Assembly (NCBI RefSeq): GCF_000016345.1
Contig: NC_009379.1
Span: 1,612,001 to 1,676,000, forward strand
From: Polynucleobacter asymbioticus QLW-P1DMWA-1
GTDB lineage: Bacteria > Pseudomonadota > Gammaproteobacteria > Burkholderiales > Burkholderiaceae
Reading direction: 5' to 3'
DNA length: 64,000 bases
Positions 37,271 to 45,627 of the stretch are shown here, in pieces. The position numbers were made by a program, and so were the translations under genes. Each line of letters begins with the position of its first letter. Within the stretch, counting starts at the first letter, position 1. The notes beneath the pieces are model-generated. The model ran no database searches. It had not been told where the DNA came from and saw only the letters and a list, made by a program, of their open reading frames with translations.

Positions 37271-37397
37271 TGCAATCTCCATTGAATAGGTCAATTACAT
37301 AGAAAATCATAACATTGAAGACGATTAGCGATGATGGCGCTCTCAAGCGCTCTAGACTGCCTTATCCGATGAATTAAATAATTGATTTCATCAATAC

Positions 37398-37418
37398 AAA
37401 GGGCATAAATCGCCCTTT
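37398..37418. terminator. Terminator of the porin gene
   Basis: AAAGGGC / GCCCTTT, a 7-bp stem with a 7-nt loop, lies 11 bp after the stop of the minus-strand TorF-like gene. Confidence 0.65.
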
Positions 37419-37429
37419 ATTCAGGTTAT

Positions 37430-38320
37430 TTAGAAATTGGCAACTTTAATACTCAACATCACTGTAGCATCGCCGGCATTTTTAGTGGGGCCAGAACCCA
37501 CTCCGCTGGCATTCTGAAACTTGTTATAGCAATAAGGCTGGGCTGTAGTTGCGGCAATGCTGCAATTTCCCTTGGCATTAGTCTGTATATAGAGCAAGTC
37601 AACCGTCCAAGCTTTATCAAGCTTTGTTTGAATACCAAACTTCCAATCAAAATAACTTGCTGCAGAATAGTTATTGATAAATTGATAACCAGTATGTGCA
37701 ACAACACTCCATTGTCCATCCAACCAATTCCAAGAGCTCACAGGAAAGACTCCAAGTAGATTGGTGTAGGCAGATCCGGCGGTAGATTGTCCAGTAGGAC
37801 TCAACATATTTCCAGCATTAGTAAAGGTGACATTTTGTTGAATCGTTACCGGGCCTTTTCTAACAGCAAGAAATACATCGCCGTTATGCACCAAGCCACT
37901 AGACATGCCAGGCTCCACCGGAGAGGTAACGTAGTTTGCTACATTACTGCCAGGAAAAACTACGCCGTAAAGTCCAGTGTTAATGTGATATTCATCAATG
38001 ACATGAGTCCAGCCCGCAAAAAAGTCAGTCTCCAAAAAGGTTCCGGGATAACCTGCACCAGTACTGACATTAGAGTTCCACGTACCAACATAAAAATTAT
38101 TTGGCAATAGTGTACCTAGCTCAAATTGGAATGCAGGCAAACCAAAGGTTTGATCAATCCCTTTAGATCGGTAATCAGATACAACGCTGGCATTCCACAA
38201 AAGCGTATACGGCTCCTGAGTAGGGTTGTATTTTTTAGTATGGTCGCTATCGCTTTGAGCTTGAGCATTACAAGTCAATAGTAAGCATGAGCCTAATAAG
38301 CAGGCTCTTAGAAATTGCAT
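37430..38320 (-). CDS. TorF family putative outer-membrane porin
   Basis: A 296-aa protein with a signal peptide ending NAQAQ. The mature start LLWNASVVSDYRSKGIDQ and FGLPAFQFELGT are diagnostic of the TorF/TIGR02001 porin-like family. Many alternating beta segments follow, ending in an aromatic residue (VANF) as outer-membrane barrels do. ATG 38320 is preferred over an upstream TTG (38335). Substrate unknown; it sits next to exported amidohydrolase genes, so it might admit their products. Confidence 0.82.
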   Translation of the reverse strand: MQFLRACLLGSCLLLTCNAQAQSDSDHTKKYNPTQEPYTLLWNASVVSDYRSKGIDQTFGLPAFQFELGTLLPNNFYVGTWNSNVSTGAGYPGTFLETDFFAGWTHVIDEYHINTGLYGVVFPGSNVANYVTSPVEPGMSSGLVHNGDVFLAVRKGPVTIQQNVTFTNAGNMLSPTGQSTAGSAYTNLLGVFPVSSWNWLDGQWSVVAHTGYQFINNYSAASYFDWKFGIQTKLDKAWTVDLLYIQTNAKGNCSIAATTAQPYCYNKFQNASGVGSGPTKNAGDATVMLSIKVANF

Positions 38321-38336
38321 TGAAAAAATATTCAAA

Positions 38337-38366
38337 ATGAAGGCTTACCAAGAAACGGACCTTCAT
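38337..38366. terminator. Weak inverted repeat after acr3
   Basis: ATGAAGG and CCTTCAT (7 bp) flank a 16-nt loop between the acr3 stop and the porin start. It may terminate the ars operon, but the loop is long and no T-run follows. Confidence 0.3.
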
Positions 38367-38382
38367 CATTGTATCTATAAGT

Positions 38383-39429
38383 TCATTGCGCCTGAAAAAC
38401 CCTCTCTTTAAGCCATAGCGCCACTGAAACTAGCCCCACCATAATCGGCACCTCAACCAGGGGGCCAATTACAGCCGCAAATGCAGCGCCTGAATTAATC
38501 CCGAAAACTGCGATAGCGACAGCAATTGCTAACTCAAAATTATTGCTAGAGGCTGTAAAAGATAAAGTACAGCAACGCTTGTACTCAATGCCCATTTTGA
38601 TAGTGAGCCAGAAAGTTAATACAAACATCACCACAAAAAACACTAGCAAGGGAATCGCAATAGTGACCACATCCATTGGTAGTTGAAGAATTAACTTACC
38701 TTTCAAACTAAACATGACTACGATCGTGAAGAGCAAAGCAATCAAGGTAATCTTGCCAATTTTTGGCACAAAGATATTTTGATACCACTCTTTGCTAACA
38801 AACTTGAGCATGACAAACCGAGTCATAAATCCTGCTACACAAGGAACGCCTAAGTAAATTGCAACTGTTTTAGCAATTTCACCGATAGTGATATTGACTG
38901 CCGAACCAGCGAAACCAAAGTATGGTGGCAACACAGTCAGGAAGAAATATGCATACAGACTGAAGAATAGAACTTGGAATACCGCATTAAATGCGACTAA
39001 GCCTGCAGCATACTCTGTAGAGCCTTTGGCAATATCATTCCAAACAATGACCATTGCGATACAAGGCGCTATACCAATCAAAATCAGTCCGGCCATATAT
39101 TCAGGTTGATTGGGTACAAAGGTAATAGCCAAGAAAAACATCAAGGTTGGGGCTACGATCCAATTAAGCAAGAATGCCAATCCAAAGATTCGCTTGTCCT
39201 TAAAGACATCAGGCAATTCTTCATATTTCACCTTAGCAAACGGTGGGTACATCATCAAAATCAAGCCAATAGCAATAGGAATATTGGTAGTACCAGATTG
39301 AAAATGATTAATAAAGCCCTCAATACTCGGCACAAAAAATCCCAAGCCAATACCTACTGCCATCGCAGCGAAAATCCAAACTGTGAGGTATCGATCTAGA
39401 AATGACAGTTTTTGGGTAACTTGACTCAT
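38383..39429 (-). CDS. acr3: ACR3 family arsenite efflux transporter
   Basis: The 348-aa protein has ten hydrophobic helices and the ACR3 signatures [18 protein letters not shown] and [20 protein letters not shown]. It expels arsenite made by the arsenate reductase encoded directly upstream (4-bp ATGA overlap). Last gene of arsR-arsC-acr3. Confidence 0.93.
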   Translation of the reverse strand: MSQVTQKLSFLDRYLTVWIFAAMAVGIGLGFFVPSIEGFINHFQSGTTNIPIAIGLILMMYPPFAKVKYEELPDVFKDKRIFGLAFLLNWIVAPTLMFFLAITFVPNQPEYMAGLILIGIAPCIAMVIVWNDIAKGSTEYAAGLVAFNAVFQVLFFSLYAYFFLTVLPPYFGFAGSAVNITIGEIAKTVAIYLGVPCVAGFMTRFVMLKFVSKEWYQNIFVPKIGKITLIALLFTIVVMFSLKGKLILQLPMDVVTIAIPLLVFFVVMFVLTFWLTIKMGIEYKRCCTLSFTASSNNFELAIAVAIAVFGINSGAAFAAVIGPLVEVPIMVGLVSVALWLKERVFQAQ

Positions 39430-39905
39430 GATTTTGTGTGAATTTCTTTTAAGCTAAGTGAATCTAATGTGTCTAGTGGCAAATCAGCCAAAAGATCAAT
39501 GCGTTTTTTTAAACCAAACATCACATCACGGAATGCGCGTCTCTTATCTTCATCAGTGCCTTGCACTTGTGATGGATCGGGAAAGCCCCAATGCGCAGTA
39601 GCAGGTTTACCTGGCCAAAACGGACACACTTCTCCGGCTGCATTGTCACAAACGGTCACTATGAAGTCCATCTTAGGAGCATCAGGTAAACCATACTCAT
39701 CCCATGACTTAGAAAGTAACTTACTTTCGTCGTAACCCATTTCCAGCGCTAGTTCCCTAGCAAAGGGATTTACCATAGTGCCCGGTGTAGAGCCAGCTGA
39801 GTAACCTACAAACTTACCACTCTGATGAGTCGATGCTAGCGCCTCACCTAAAACAGAGCGGGCTGAATTGTGGGTACACAAAAAGAGTATGTTGAATTTT
39901 TTCAT
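39426..39905 (-). CDS. arsC: Arsenate reductase, low-molecular-weight phosphatase type
   Basis: A 159-aa protein with the CX5R loop CTHNSAR (Cys10) and two further cysteines in [17 protein letters not shown], matching thiol-coupled ArsC of the LMW-PTP fold. It reduces arsenate to arsenite for export by ACR3. It overlaps arsR by 4 bp and acr3 by 4 bp, so the three are translationally coupled. A paralogue with the same residues lies at 52607-53110. Confidence 0.92.
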   Translation of the reverse strand: MKKFNILFLCTHNSARSVLGEALASTHQSGKFVGYSAGSTPGTMVNPFARELALEMGYDESKLLSKSWDEYGLPDAPKMDFIVTVCDNAAGEVCPFWPGKPATAHWGFPDPSQVQGTDEDKRRAFRDVMFGLKKRIDLLADLPLDTLDSLSLKEIHTKS

Positions 39906-40231
39906 TTAGCTTTAGCCTTCTTAACAATAGAAATGGGCGCGCATGATTGACCGCCGCAGCAGTTTTCAAGCAAGAACCCGCTTAATTCCTCAACTAGCTG
40001 CGCATTTGGACTGTAGATCAGGTTCCGACTTTGGCGCTCGACGTTCAATAATCCCGCTTCTACCAATTCCTTTAAATGAAAGCTCAATGTGGCATTGGGG
40101 ATACCCAACTTTTCAATGATCTCGCTAGGTGTTAGTCCAACGTCACCGCGCTGCACAACCAGACGAAATACATTTAAACGTGTCTCCTGACCGAGAGCCA
40201 GAAAAGCCTTGATAGCATCTGTATTTTTCAT
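39902..40231 (-). CDS. arsR: ArsR family metalloregulator
   Basis: A 109-aa winged-helix repressor starting MKNTDAIKAFLALGQETRLN at ATG 40231 (GGA 5 nt upstream); the frame upstream of it has no family support. The recognition helix is NATLSFHLKELVEAGL. The C-terminal ENCCGGQSC cysteines may bind As(III), as in type-2 ArsR proteins. A perfect inverted repeat overlaps its own start codon. Confidence 0.9.
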   Translation of the reverse strand: MKNTDAIKAFLALGQETRLNVFRLVVQRGDVGLTPSEIIEKLGIPNATLSFHLKELVEAGLLNVERQSRNLIYSPNAQLVEELSGFLLENCCGGQSCAPISIVKKAKAK

Positions 40232-40253
40232 ATTTCCAATTATATAGAAATAT
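40230..40253. promoter_or_regulatory. ArsR operator
   Basis: ATATTTC and GAAATAT are exact 7-bp inverted repeats separated by 10 bp, overlapping the arsR start codon. The form and position match ArsR operators, implying autoregulation of arsR-arsC-acr3. Confidence 0.6.
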
Positions 40254-40331
40254 AAATTACTAAATGATGACAATACTTATCGGCAGCGACACTAACTAAT
40301 CAGAATTTAAAAAGCATTCATCAGGAAATTA

Positions 40332-40360
40332 ATGTCATAAAAATGACATATAAGTGTCAT
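40332..40360 (+). promoter_or_regulatory. Triple Pho box upstream of the lysine-rich protein/ppk2 operon
   Basis: Three direct repeats with exact 11-bp pitch, ATGTCAT (40332), ATGACAT (40343) and GTGTCAT (40354), match the PhoB half-site CTGTCAT with its 4-bp spacer. Ten bases after the second repeat is TATACG, a possible -10. The start codon is at 40448, leaving a leader of roughly 75 nt. Confidence 0.75.
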
Positions 40361-40447
40361 ATACGCTTGAAAATAGAGCGATTAAAACGTAGGATTCGTG
40401 TATAGACGTATCAATACAACCATCTACAAGCTAACCTAGGAATAGTC

Positions 40448-40729
40448 ATGAGCCAAAAGAAAATAGTAAAACAGTTGTTTAAAAAGCTCGACAAATTAGA
40501 GTCTGACAGAGAAAAGCTGATCGACAAACTTGCTAAAGCATTGGATAAGCTAGAAAAAAAGGTTGCCACTAAAAAACCTCCTGCTAAAAAGTCTCCAGCA
40601 GCAAAAAAAGTTCCCGTGAAAAAAGCTGCAGCGAAAAAAGTTGTTGCAAAGAAGGCGCCCGCTAAGAAAGTGGCTGCTAAAAAGGTTGCGACTGAGAGTA
40701 AGCCAATTGGCAGTAGCGACGCTAGCTAA
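40448..40729 (+). CDS. Small lysine-rich, histone H1-like protein
   Basis: The 93-aa protein has an amphipathic N-terminal half (FKKLDKLESDREKLIDKLAK, coiled-coil-like) and a C-terminal tail (about residues 40-82) of repeated AAKK, PAKK and VAKK units. Such tails resemble histone H1 and AlgP/HctB-type DNA-compacting proteins, and the charge also suits binding of polyphosphate. It is co-transcribed with ppk2: its stop TAA shares a base with the ppk2 start (TAATG). AGGA lies 7 nt before its ATG. The link to polyphosphate is inference from the operon. Confidence 0.8.
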   Translation: MSQKKIVKQLFKKLDKLESDREKLIDKLAKALDKLEKKVATKKPPAKKSPAAKKVPVKKAAAKKVVAKKAPAKKVAAKKVATESKPIGSSDAS

Positions 40730-41502
40730 TGGGGAAAAAAGATCTCGTAAAGCTGGAATCCTCTAGCTATGACTCACAGCTCCGCTTATTACAAATAGAG
40801 CTAGTAAAACTTCAAAATAGCCTCATTAGTAAGGGTGATCAGATACTGGTCATCCTCGAGGGTCGTGATACTGCCGGTAAAGATGGCACCATTAAGACCA
40901 TTACTGAGCATTTGAGCCCACGAGAAACTCGGGTAGTTGCCCTAGGCAAGCCATCAGATGTCGAGTCTGCAGAATGGTACTTTCAGCGCTATGTCGCTGA
41001 ATTGCCTAAGAAAGGAGAGTTTGTTCTCTTCAATCGCAGCTGGTACAACCGAGCTGGCGTTGAGAAAGTAATGGGCTTTTGCACCAAACCTCAATACACA
41101 AACTTTATGGATACGGTTAATCCCTTTGAATCCATCCTAGTGAGCTCTGGTATCACCCTTCTGAAATACTATTTAGATATTTCTAAAAAAGAGCAGGCTG
41201 TTCGTCTTAAAGCTAGAGAAGATGACCCTCTGAAGCAATGGAAGATTAGCCCTATTGATCAACAGGCGCAGAAAAAATGGGATGCTTATAGCAAGTGTCG
41301 AAATGACATGCTACAAAATACCAGCCCAAAAGATGCGCCTTGGATAATCGTTAGAGCAAACGATAAAAAGCTGGCCCACCTCAATATGATCAGAGATCTT
41401 CTCTCTAGGGTTGACTACCCCGGTAAAGACAAAAGTCTACTTAAAGTTGATCAAGAGATCACCTTTAAGTGGGACGGGAAAATTTCAAGTCTAGAAAAAT
41501 AA
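40729..41502 (+). CDS. ppk2: Polyphosphate kinase 2 family protein (with Asn in Walker B)
   Basis: A 257-aa single-domain PPK2. The Walker A motif is GRDTAGKDG and the lid region is DDPLKQWKISPID. The Walker B region reads LFNRSWYNRAGVE, with Asn where the paralogue encoded immediately downstream has Asp (LFDRSWYNRAGVE). PPK2 enzymes move phosphate between polyphosphate and nucleotides. The Asn may alter metal binding, direction or substrate. It is translationally coupled to the lysine-rich protein and lies behind a triple Pho box. Confidence 0.88.
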   Translation: MGKKDLVKLESSSYDSQLRLLQIELVKLQNSLISKGDQILVILEGRDTAGKDGTIKTITEHLSPRETRVVALGKPSDVESAEWYFQRYVAELPKKGEFVLFNRSWYNRAGVEKVMGFCTKPQYTNFMDTVNPFESILVSSGITLLKYYLDISKKEQAVRLKAREDDPLKQWKISPIDQQAQKKWDAYSKCRNDMLQNTSPKDAPWIIVRANDKKLAHLNMIRDLLSRVDYPGKDKSLLKVDQEITFKWDGKISSLEK

Positions 41503-41506
41503 GGCT

Positions 41507-42412
41507 TTAGAAAACCTCAGGGACATACATCTCTGGAGGAACCGGTCCGCGTAGATAGTCTGGGTTATGCACGCGTTTAGGCAAAGTAATTACCGGATGA
41601 TCAATTTCTTGATACGGTATTTGATTCAGTAAATGGGTAATGCAGTTCAAACGCGCTTTTTTCTTATCATTTGCAGCAACAACCCACCATGGAGCCTCTG
41701 GAATAGACGTACGCTCAAGCATAGTTTCCTTGGCCTTGGTGTAAGCCTCCCAAAGCCTTCTAGCCTCTAAATCCATTGGGCTTAATTTCCATTGCTTCAA
41801 CGGATCATGAATACGCATCATGAAGCGGTTGTATTGCTCGTCATCTGAAATAGAGAACCAATACTTAATTAAGATAACTCCGGAACTAATCATCATTCGC
41901 TCAAGATCAGGAACCGTTCTTAAAAACTCTTCATATTCATAGTCAGTACAAAATCCCATGACCTTCTCAACCCCAGCACGGTTATACCAACTGCGATCAA
42001 ATAGAACGATTTCGCCACCGGCGGGCAAATGAGAAATATATCTTTGGAAATACCACTGAGTTTTCTCGCGCTCATTTGGAGCGGGCAAAGCCACGACCTT
42101 ACACACGCGGGGATTGAGTCGCTGAGTAATTCGCTTAATTGCCCCACCCTTACCAGCAGAATCTCGACCTTCAAATAGGACAGCAACCTTAAGTTTATTC
42201 TCGACCACCCAGTCTTGAAGCTTTACTAATTCGCCTTGAAGCCTAAACAGCTCTCGGAAGTAAACATTGCGTGGAATTTCTGACTGGCTGTCACCATCAG
42301 GCGTTAGGCGATCATCATCGAGCTCCATTTCAAGCTCTTCATCCATGCTATCCAGAATCTCTTCTTGAGCACGGCGATACCACTCGGCCATTTCCTTATG
42401 CTTTGATGTCAT
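41507..42412 (-). CDS. ppk2: Polyphosphate kinase 2
   Basis: The 301-aa protein has an acidic N-terminal extension (EELEMELDDDRLTPDGD), Walker A GRDSAGKGG and Walker B LFDRSWYNRAGVE, and lid DPLKQWKLSPMD. The canonical aspartate suggests an ordinary class I PPK2, probably making GTP or ATP from polyphosphate or the reverse. GGAAAG precedes the ATG closely. It is convergent with the other ppk2, with only 4 bp between stops. A candidate Pho box and -10 lie directly upstream. Confidence 0.92.
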   Translation of the reverse strand: MTSKHKEMAEWYRRAQEEILDSMDEELEMELDDDRLTPDGDSQSEIPRNVYFRELFRLQGELVKLQDWVVENKLKVAVLFEGRDSAGKGGAIKRITQRLNPRVCKVVALPAPNEREKTQWYFQRYISHLPAGGEIVLFDRSWYNRAGVEKVMGFCTDYEYEEFLRTVPDLERMMISSGVILIKYWFSISDDEQYNRFMMRIHDPLKQWKLSPMDLEARRLWEAYTKAKETMLERTSIPEAPWWVVAANDKKKARLNCITHLLNQIPYQEIDHPVITLPKRVHNPDYLRGPVPPEMYVPEVF

Positions 42413-42450
42413 AACTTTCCATTCCTAGGCAATATTTATAGCTAGGATAA

Positions 42451-42468
42451 ATGACAATTTTGTTACAT
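42451..42468 (-). promoter_or_regulatory. Candidate Pho box upstream of the second ppk2
   Basis: On the minus strand ATGTAAC (42468-42462) and TTGTCAT (42457-42451) sit at the 11-bp PhoB pitch. A gap of exactly 10 nt leads to TATAAA (42440-42435), a good -10, and the ppk2 ATG is at 42412. The first half-site is imperfect. Confidence 0.55.
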
Positions 42469-43230
42469 AAGGGGTTGATTACCTTTTAATTGCCCCAAAA
42501 TGGCCTCTTGACTGTATAGAGCCAACCATTTTCGATCCCTGGAAGCACTAGGGCTCGATCCAGAAGGAAGAATAAAGGTCAATTCGACCGTGAGCTTTCG
42601 ATGACTAAGGATGCTCGATATTGACTCCAGGAGCCCCATATCGCCTATAAATGCTGGGATGTCACTTCTTTCACCAGATTCTGCAGATTTATATGAGATT
42701 GCCAGGGAATACACTGGGACCTGAGCAATTACGGCCGCTTCAAATAAATTTGGCTTAAATGGAAGAACAGTCTCACCTACTGTAGATGTTCCTTCCGGAA
42801 AAATGCAGACTGATTGGGTTTTAAGCGCCTTAGCTACTTCGTTTGCAATGTACTTGCCATGGCGAGAGTTATTGCGATTGATAAAGATGGTTCCCAATTG
42901 TTTTGCCATCCAACCAAATACGGGCCATCCCTCCACCTCTGACTTAGCTACAAATCGAATGGGCTGAAATGCATTAATCGCATGTATGTCTACCCAAGAA
43001 ATATGGTTCGATGCCAGCAAAAATGGAGCGGCAGGCAATATGTCTGCCTTCTTTAGCCTTAATTCAATTCCCAGAATGGAAAGTAAATGGATGGACCAAT
43101 TTTGAATCAGCTTATTTTTTGTGGGTTGCCCTATGAAAGGAAATCGAAAGCAGAGCGTCGCTAAGCCGCCAAATACATGACTCCATACCCGCAACCAGTT
43201 AAATGCTTTAACTAAAGAATTCGCTTTCAT
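42463..43230 (-). CDS. PlsC-like 1-acylglycerol-3-phosphate acyltransferase
   Basis: A 255-aa acyltransferase with the catalytic NHISWVDIH (H-x4-D), the GTIFINRNN block and the FPEGTSTVGE substrate motif. An N-terminal hydrophobic stretch anchors it to the inner membrane. It makes phosphatidic acid or, as OlsA does, O-acylates a lyso-ornithine lipid. The neighbouring OlsB-like gene (45628) keeps the second option open. ATG 43230 is preferred over an upstream TTG (43242). It is divergent from the PlcP-like gene. Confidence 0.85.
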   Translation of the reverse strand: MKANSLVKAFNWLRVWSHVFGGLATLCFRFPFIGQPTKNKLIQNWSIHLLSILGIELRLKKADILPAAPFLLASNHISWVDIHAINAFQPIRFVAKSEVEGWPVFGWMAKQLGTIFINRNNSRHGKYIANEVAKALKTQSVCIFPEGTSTVGETVLPFKPNLFEAAVIAQVPVYSLAISYKSAESGERSDIPAFIGDMGLLESISSILSHRKLTVELTFILPSGSSPSASRDRKWLALYSQEAILGQLKGNQPLM

Positions 43231-43292
43231 ATTAAATGGCAATATAAATCAAGTTTCAAAAAAAATGATTGCGTCATCAAACTGACTTAGAA

Positions 43293-43310
43293 CTGTCATG
43301 CTACTTTCAT
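43293..43310 (+). promoter_or_regulatory. Pho box upstream of the PlcP-like operon
   Basis: CTGTCAT (43293-43299) and CTTTCAT (43304-43310) form a near-consensus PhoB box with 11-bp pitch. Ten bases later is CTTAAT (43321-43326), a 4/6 match to a -10. That would start the transcript about 2 nt before the ATG at 43335. Confidence 0.75.
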
Positions 43311-43334
43311 ACTCCCTAGGCTTAATACTGTTTC

Positions 43335-44144
43335 ATGATGCATTACAAAGCCATCTGGATTTCAGATATACACCTAGGAACATCAGGGTGTCAGGCAAAC
43401 TACCTTCTCGATTTCCTGAAACACAATGAAGCCGACAAGTTTTATCTAGTAGGCGACATTATTGATGGCTGGAGATTGAAAAAATCTTTCTACTGGCCTC
43501 AATCACATAACGACGTTGTACAAAAACTATTACGTAAAGCGCGTAAGGGTAGCGAAGTGATCTACATCCCTGGAAATCATGATGAAAGTGCTCGGCAGTT
43601 TTTTGGTCTTTCATTTGGTGACGTCAAAGTAGAAGAAGATGTCATTCATACGACTGTAGACGGTAGGCGCCTTTGGGTAACACATGGTGATCAGTTTGAT
43701 GGTGTGATGCAATATGCCAAATGGTTGGCATACGTTGGTGATACTTTGTATTCCTTCATTTTGTATGTCAATCGCTATTTCAATATGCTGCGCGTCAAGA
43801 TGGGGTTGCAGTACTGGTCCTTATCGCAATACCTTAAGCATCAAGTAAAAAATGCCGTGAGCTATATCGCAGACTTTGAGCACATCATGGCGAGAGAAGC
43901 CCGCCTACGAGGTTGTGATGGTGTAGTTTGCGGACATATTCACAAAGCAGAAATTCGTGAAATAGATGGTCTTTTGTATTGCAACGATGGTGATTGGGTG
44001 GAAAGCCTAACAGCCCTTGTTGAAACACATACCGGCGAACTCAAAATTATTCACTGGACACACATCAAGGGTGAGCCAGAAGATATCCCCCAAATCACCC
44101 TTCAACCTGGTATTGAATCACTTATCAAAGAGGCTGTGCTATGA
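43335..44144 (+). CDS. plcP: PlcP-type phospholipase C, metallophosphoesterase (LpxH-like fold)
   Basis: A 269-aa calcineurin-type metallophosphoesterase with SDIHLG, GDIIDGW, GNHDES, HGDQFD and GHIH. It is longer than LpxH, and features such as FYWPQSHNDVVQKLLRKARK and GLQYWSLSQYLK match my memory of PlcP, the enzyme that removes phospholipid head groups under phosphate starvation to give diacylglycerol. A Pho box lies upstream, and the gene overlaps a glycosyltransferase gene by 4 bp, the known plcP-agt pairing. No Shine-Dalgarno sequence is visible. LpxH itself is the main alternative. Confidence 0.78.
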   Translation: MMHYKAIWISDIHLGTSGCQANYLLDFLKHNEADKFYLVGDIIDGWRLKKSFYWPQSHNDVVQKLLRKARKGSEVIYIPGNHDESARQFFGLSFGDVKVEEDVIHTTVDGRRLWVTHGDQFDGVMQYAKWLAYVGDTLYSFILYVNRYFNMLRVKMGLQYWSLSQYLKHQVKNAVSYIADFEHIMAREARLRGCDGVVCGHIHKAEIREIDGLLYCNDGDWVESLTALVETHTGELKIIHWTHIKGEPEDIPQITLQPGIESLIKEAVL

Positions 44145-45169
44145 AAATTATGATCATCACTGATGCATGGGACCCACAGGTTAATGGTGTCGTACGAACA
44201 CTTAAACAAACCCGTGCTGAATTAACCGCAATGGGTCATGAAGTGGAAATGATTACCCCTACTGGTTTTAAATCAATTCCTTGCCCAACCTATCCAGATA
44301 TCGCCCTTTCACTTTTTCCTGGCAAAGAGGTGGCAAGACGCATTAAAGAATTTGCTCCTGATGCTATGCATATAGCTACTGAGGGGCCGCTTGGTTTATC
44401 AGCTCGTGCCTATGCAGTAAAAAACAACTTACCTTTTTCTACTGCTTATCACACTCGCTTTCCCGAATATGTCAAAGCCCGCACTGGAATCCCACTTGCA
44501 ATTACCTATGCGTTTATTCGCTGGTTTCATGGTCCATCAATGGCGGTCATGGCACCAACTATTGTTGTCAAGAATGATCTTGAAGAGTATGGCCTCAAGA
44601 ATGTAGTGCTTTGGTCAAGAGGTGTTGATCTTGATATTTTTAAAATTCAAGACTCCAAAGCACTAAACACTGCGCATCCCATTTTCTTATACGTGGGGCG
44701 TGTTGCCGTTGAAAAGAATATCAATGCATTTTTAGAAATTGAATTGCCAGGTTCTAAATGGGTAGTAGGCGATGGTCCGGCAATGGCTGCTATCAAAGAA
44801 AAATACCCTGAAGTAAATTATTTGGGCGTACTTCAACAACATGAACTAGCAAAAGTGTATGCAGCCGCAGATGTATTTGTATTTCCAAGCAAAACAGATA
44901 CATTTGGCCTGGTTTTACTTGAAGCAATGGCATGCGGCACACCAGTGGCGGCATATCCGGTCACCGGCCCTATCGATGTTTTGGGCCACTCTAATGCCGG
45001 AGCGATGAATGAAGATTTGCGTGAAGCTTGTATGCAGGCTTTAAAAATTCCTCGCGAAGTAGCGCGCGCCCATGCAGAGAAATTCTCCTGGAGAGCTGCT
45101 TCAGTACAGTTTGCAGATCACCTCAAGCCAGTATCGACACCAGAAGTGCATGTTACTGCGCTAGCCTAA
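44141..45169 (+). CDS. GT4 family glycosyltransferase, probable diacylglycerol glycosyltransferase (Agt-like)
   Basis: A 342-aa GT-B glycosyltransferase. The N-terminal TDAWDPQVNGVVRTLKQT is the acceptor-side motif of diacylglycerol and phosphatidylinositol-type transferases. The donor-binding site is in FVFPSKTDTFGLVLLEAMACGTPV (second Glu of E-x7-E nearby). It is translationally coupled to the PlcP-like gene (ATGA). By analogy with the plcP-agt system it would glycosylate diacylglycerol to build a phosphorus-free membrane lipid. The sugar donor is unknown. Confidence 0.8.
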   Translation: MKIMIITDAWDPQVNGVVRTLKQTRAELTAMGHEVEMITPTGFKSIPCPTYPDIALSLFPGKEVARRIKEFAPDAMHIATEGPLGLSARAYAVKNNLPFSTAYHTRFPEYVKARTGIPLAITYAFIRWFHGPSMAVMAPTIVVKNDLEEYGLKNVVLWSRGVDLDIFKIQDSKALNTAHPIFLYVGRVAVEKNINAFLEIELPGSKWVVGDGPAMAAIKEKYPEVNYLGVLQQHELAKVYAAADVFVFPSKTDTFGLVLLEAMACGTPVAAYPVTGPIDVLGHSNAGAMNEDLREACMQALKIPREVARAHAEKFSWRAASVQFADHLKPVSTPEVHVTALA

Positions 45170-45181
45170 GGAAGCTTGTAC

Positions 45182-45586
45182 ATGAACTCCCCGTATCACA
45201 TAGACCAAAATCCCCACAAGGGAAACCGAGGTCTAGCAAGGGCCTGGCATGCTGCCAAAAATTCTTGGTGCGGTTTAGTTTATGCATTCTTGGAAGAGAG
45301 CGCCTTCAGGCAAGAGCTCACCTTATTTGTATTGCTTACTCCAATTGCTATCCTCCTACCCATTAGCTTATTAGAGAAAGCCCTTCTCATTTCTTCACTC
45401 ATGATGGTTCTGGTTATTGAACTACTTAATTCGAGCGTTGAAGCAGCTATCGATCGTATTTCTTTTGAGCATCACGACCTTTCTAAACGAGCCAAAGATT
45501 TTGGTAGTGCCGCTGTGATGCTTGCCCTATTTGTGGCAGCCCTCATCTGGGCTGCTGTCTGCATCCCCATGGTTTTCAAGGTCTAA
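45182..45586 (+). CDS. dgkA: Diacylglycerol kinase
   Basis: A 134-aa integral membrane DgkA with the catalytic segment ELLNSSVEAAIDR followed by HHDLSKRAKDFGSAAVML and three membrane helices. It phosphorylates diacylglycerol to phosphatidic acid. I start at ATG 45182, with AAGGAAG about 8 nt upstream; a TTG two codons earlier is too close to that site. It is 12 bp after the glycosyltransferase gene, so it would compete for or recycle the diacylglycerol released by the PlcP-like enzyme. Confidence 0.92.
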   Translation: MNSPYHIDQNPHKGNRGLARAWHAAKNSWCGLVYAFLEESAFRQELTLFVLLTPIAILLPISLLEKALLISSLMMVLVIELLNSSVEAAIDRISFEHHDLSKRAKDFGSAAVMLALFVAALIWAAVCIPMVFKV

Positions 45587-45627
45587 ATGCATTCCGCTGA
45601 GAAAACATTCACTACACGAGGCTAGCT

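Noticed and set aside
40555..40700. Repeated AAAAAAG/GCTAAGAAA units that could look like a DNA tandem repeat or CRISPR-like array
   Set aside because: They are the codons of the lysine-rich tail; unit lengths vary and the protein frame is intact.
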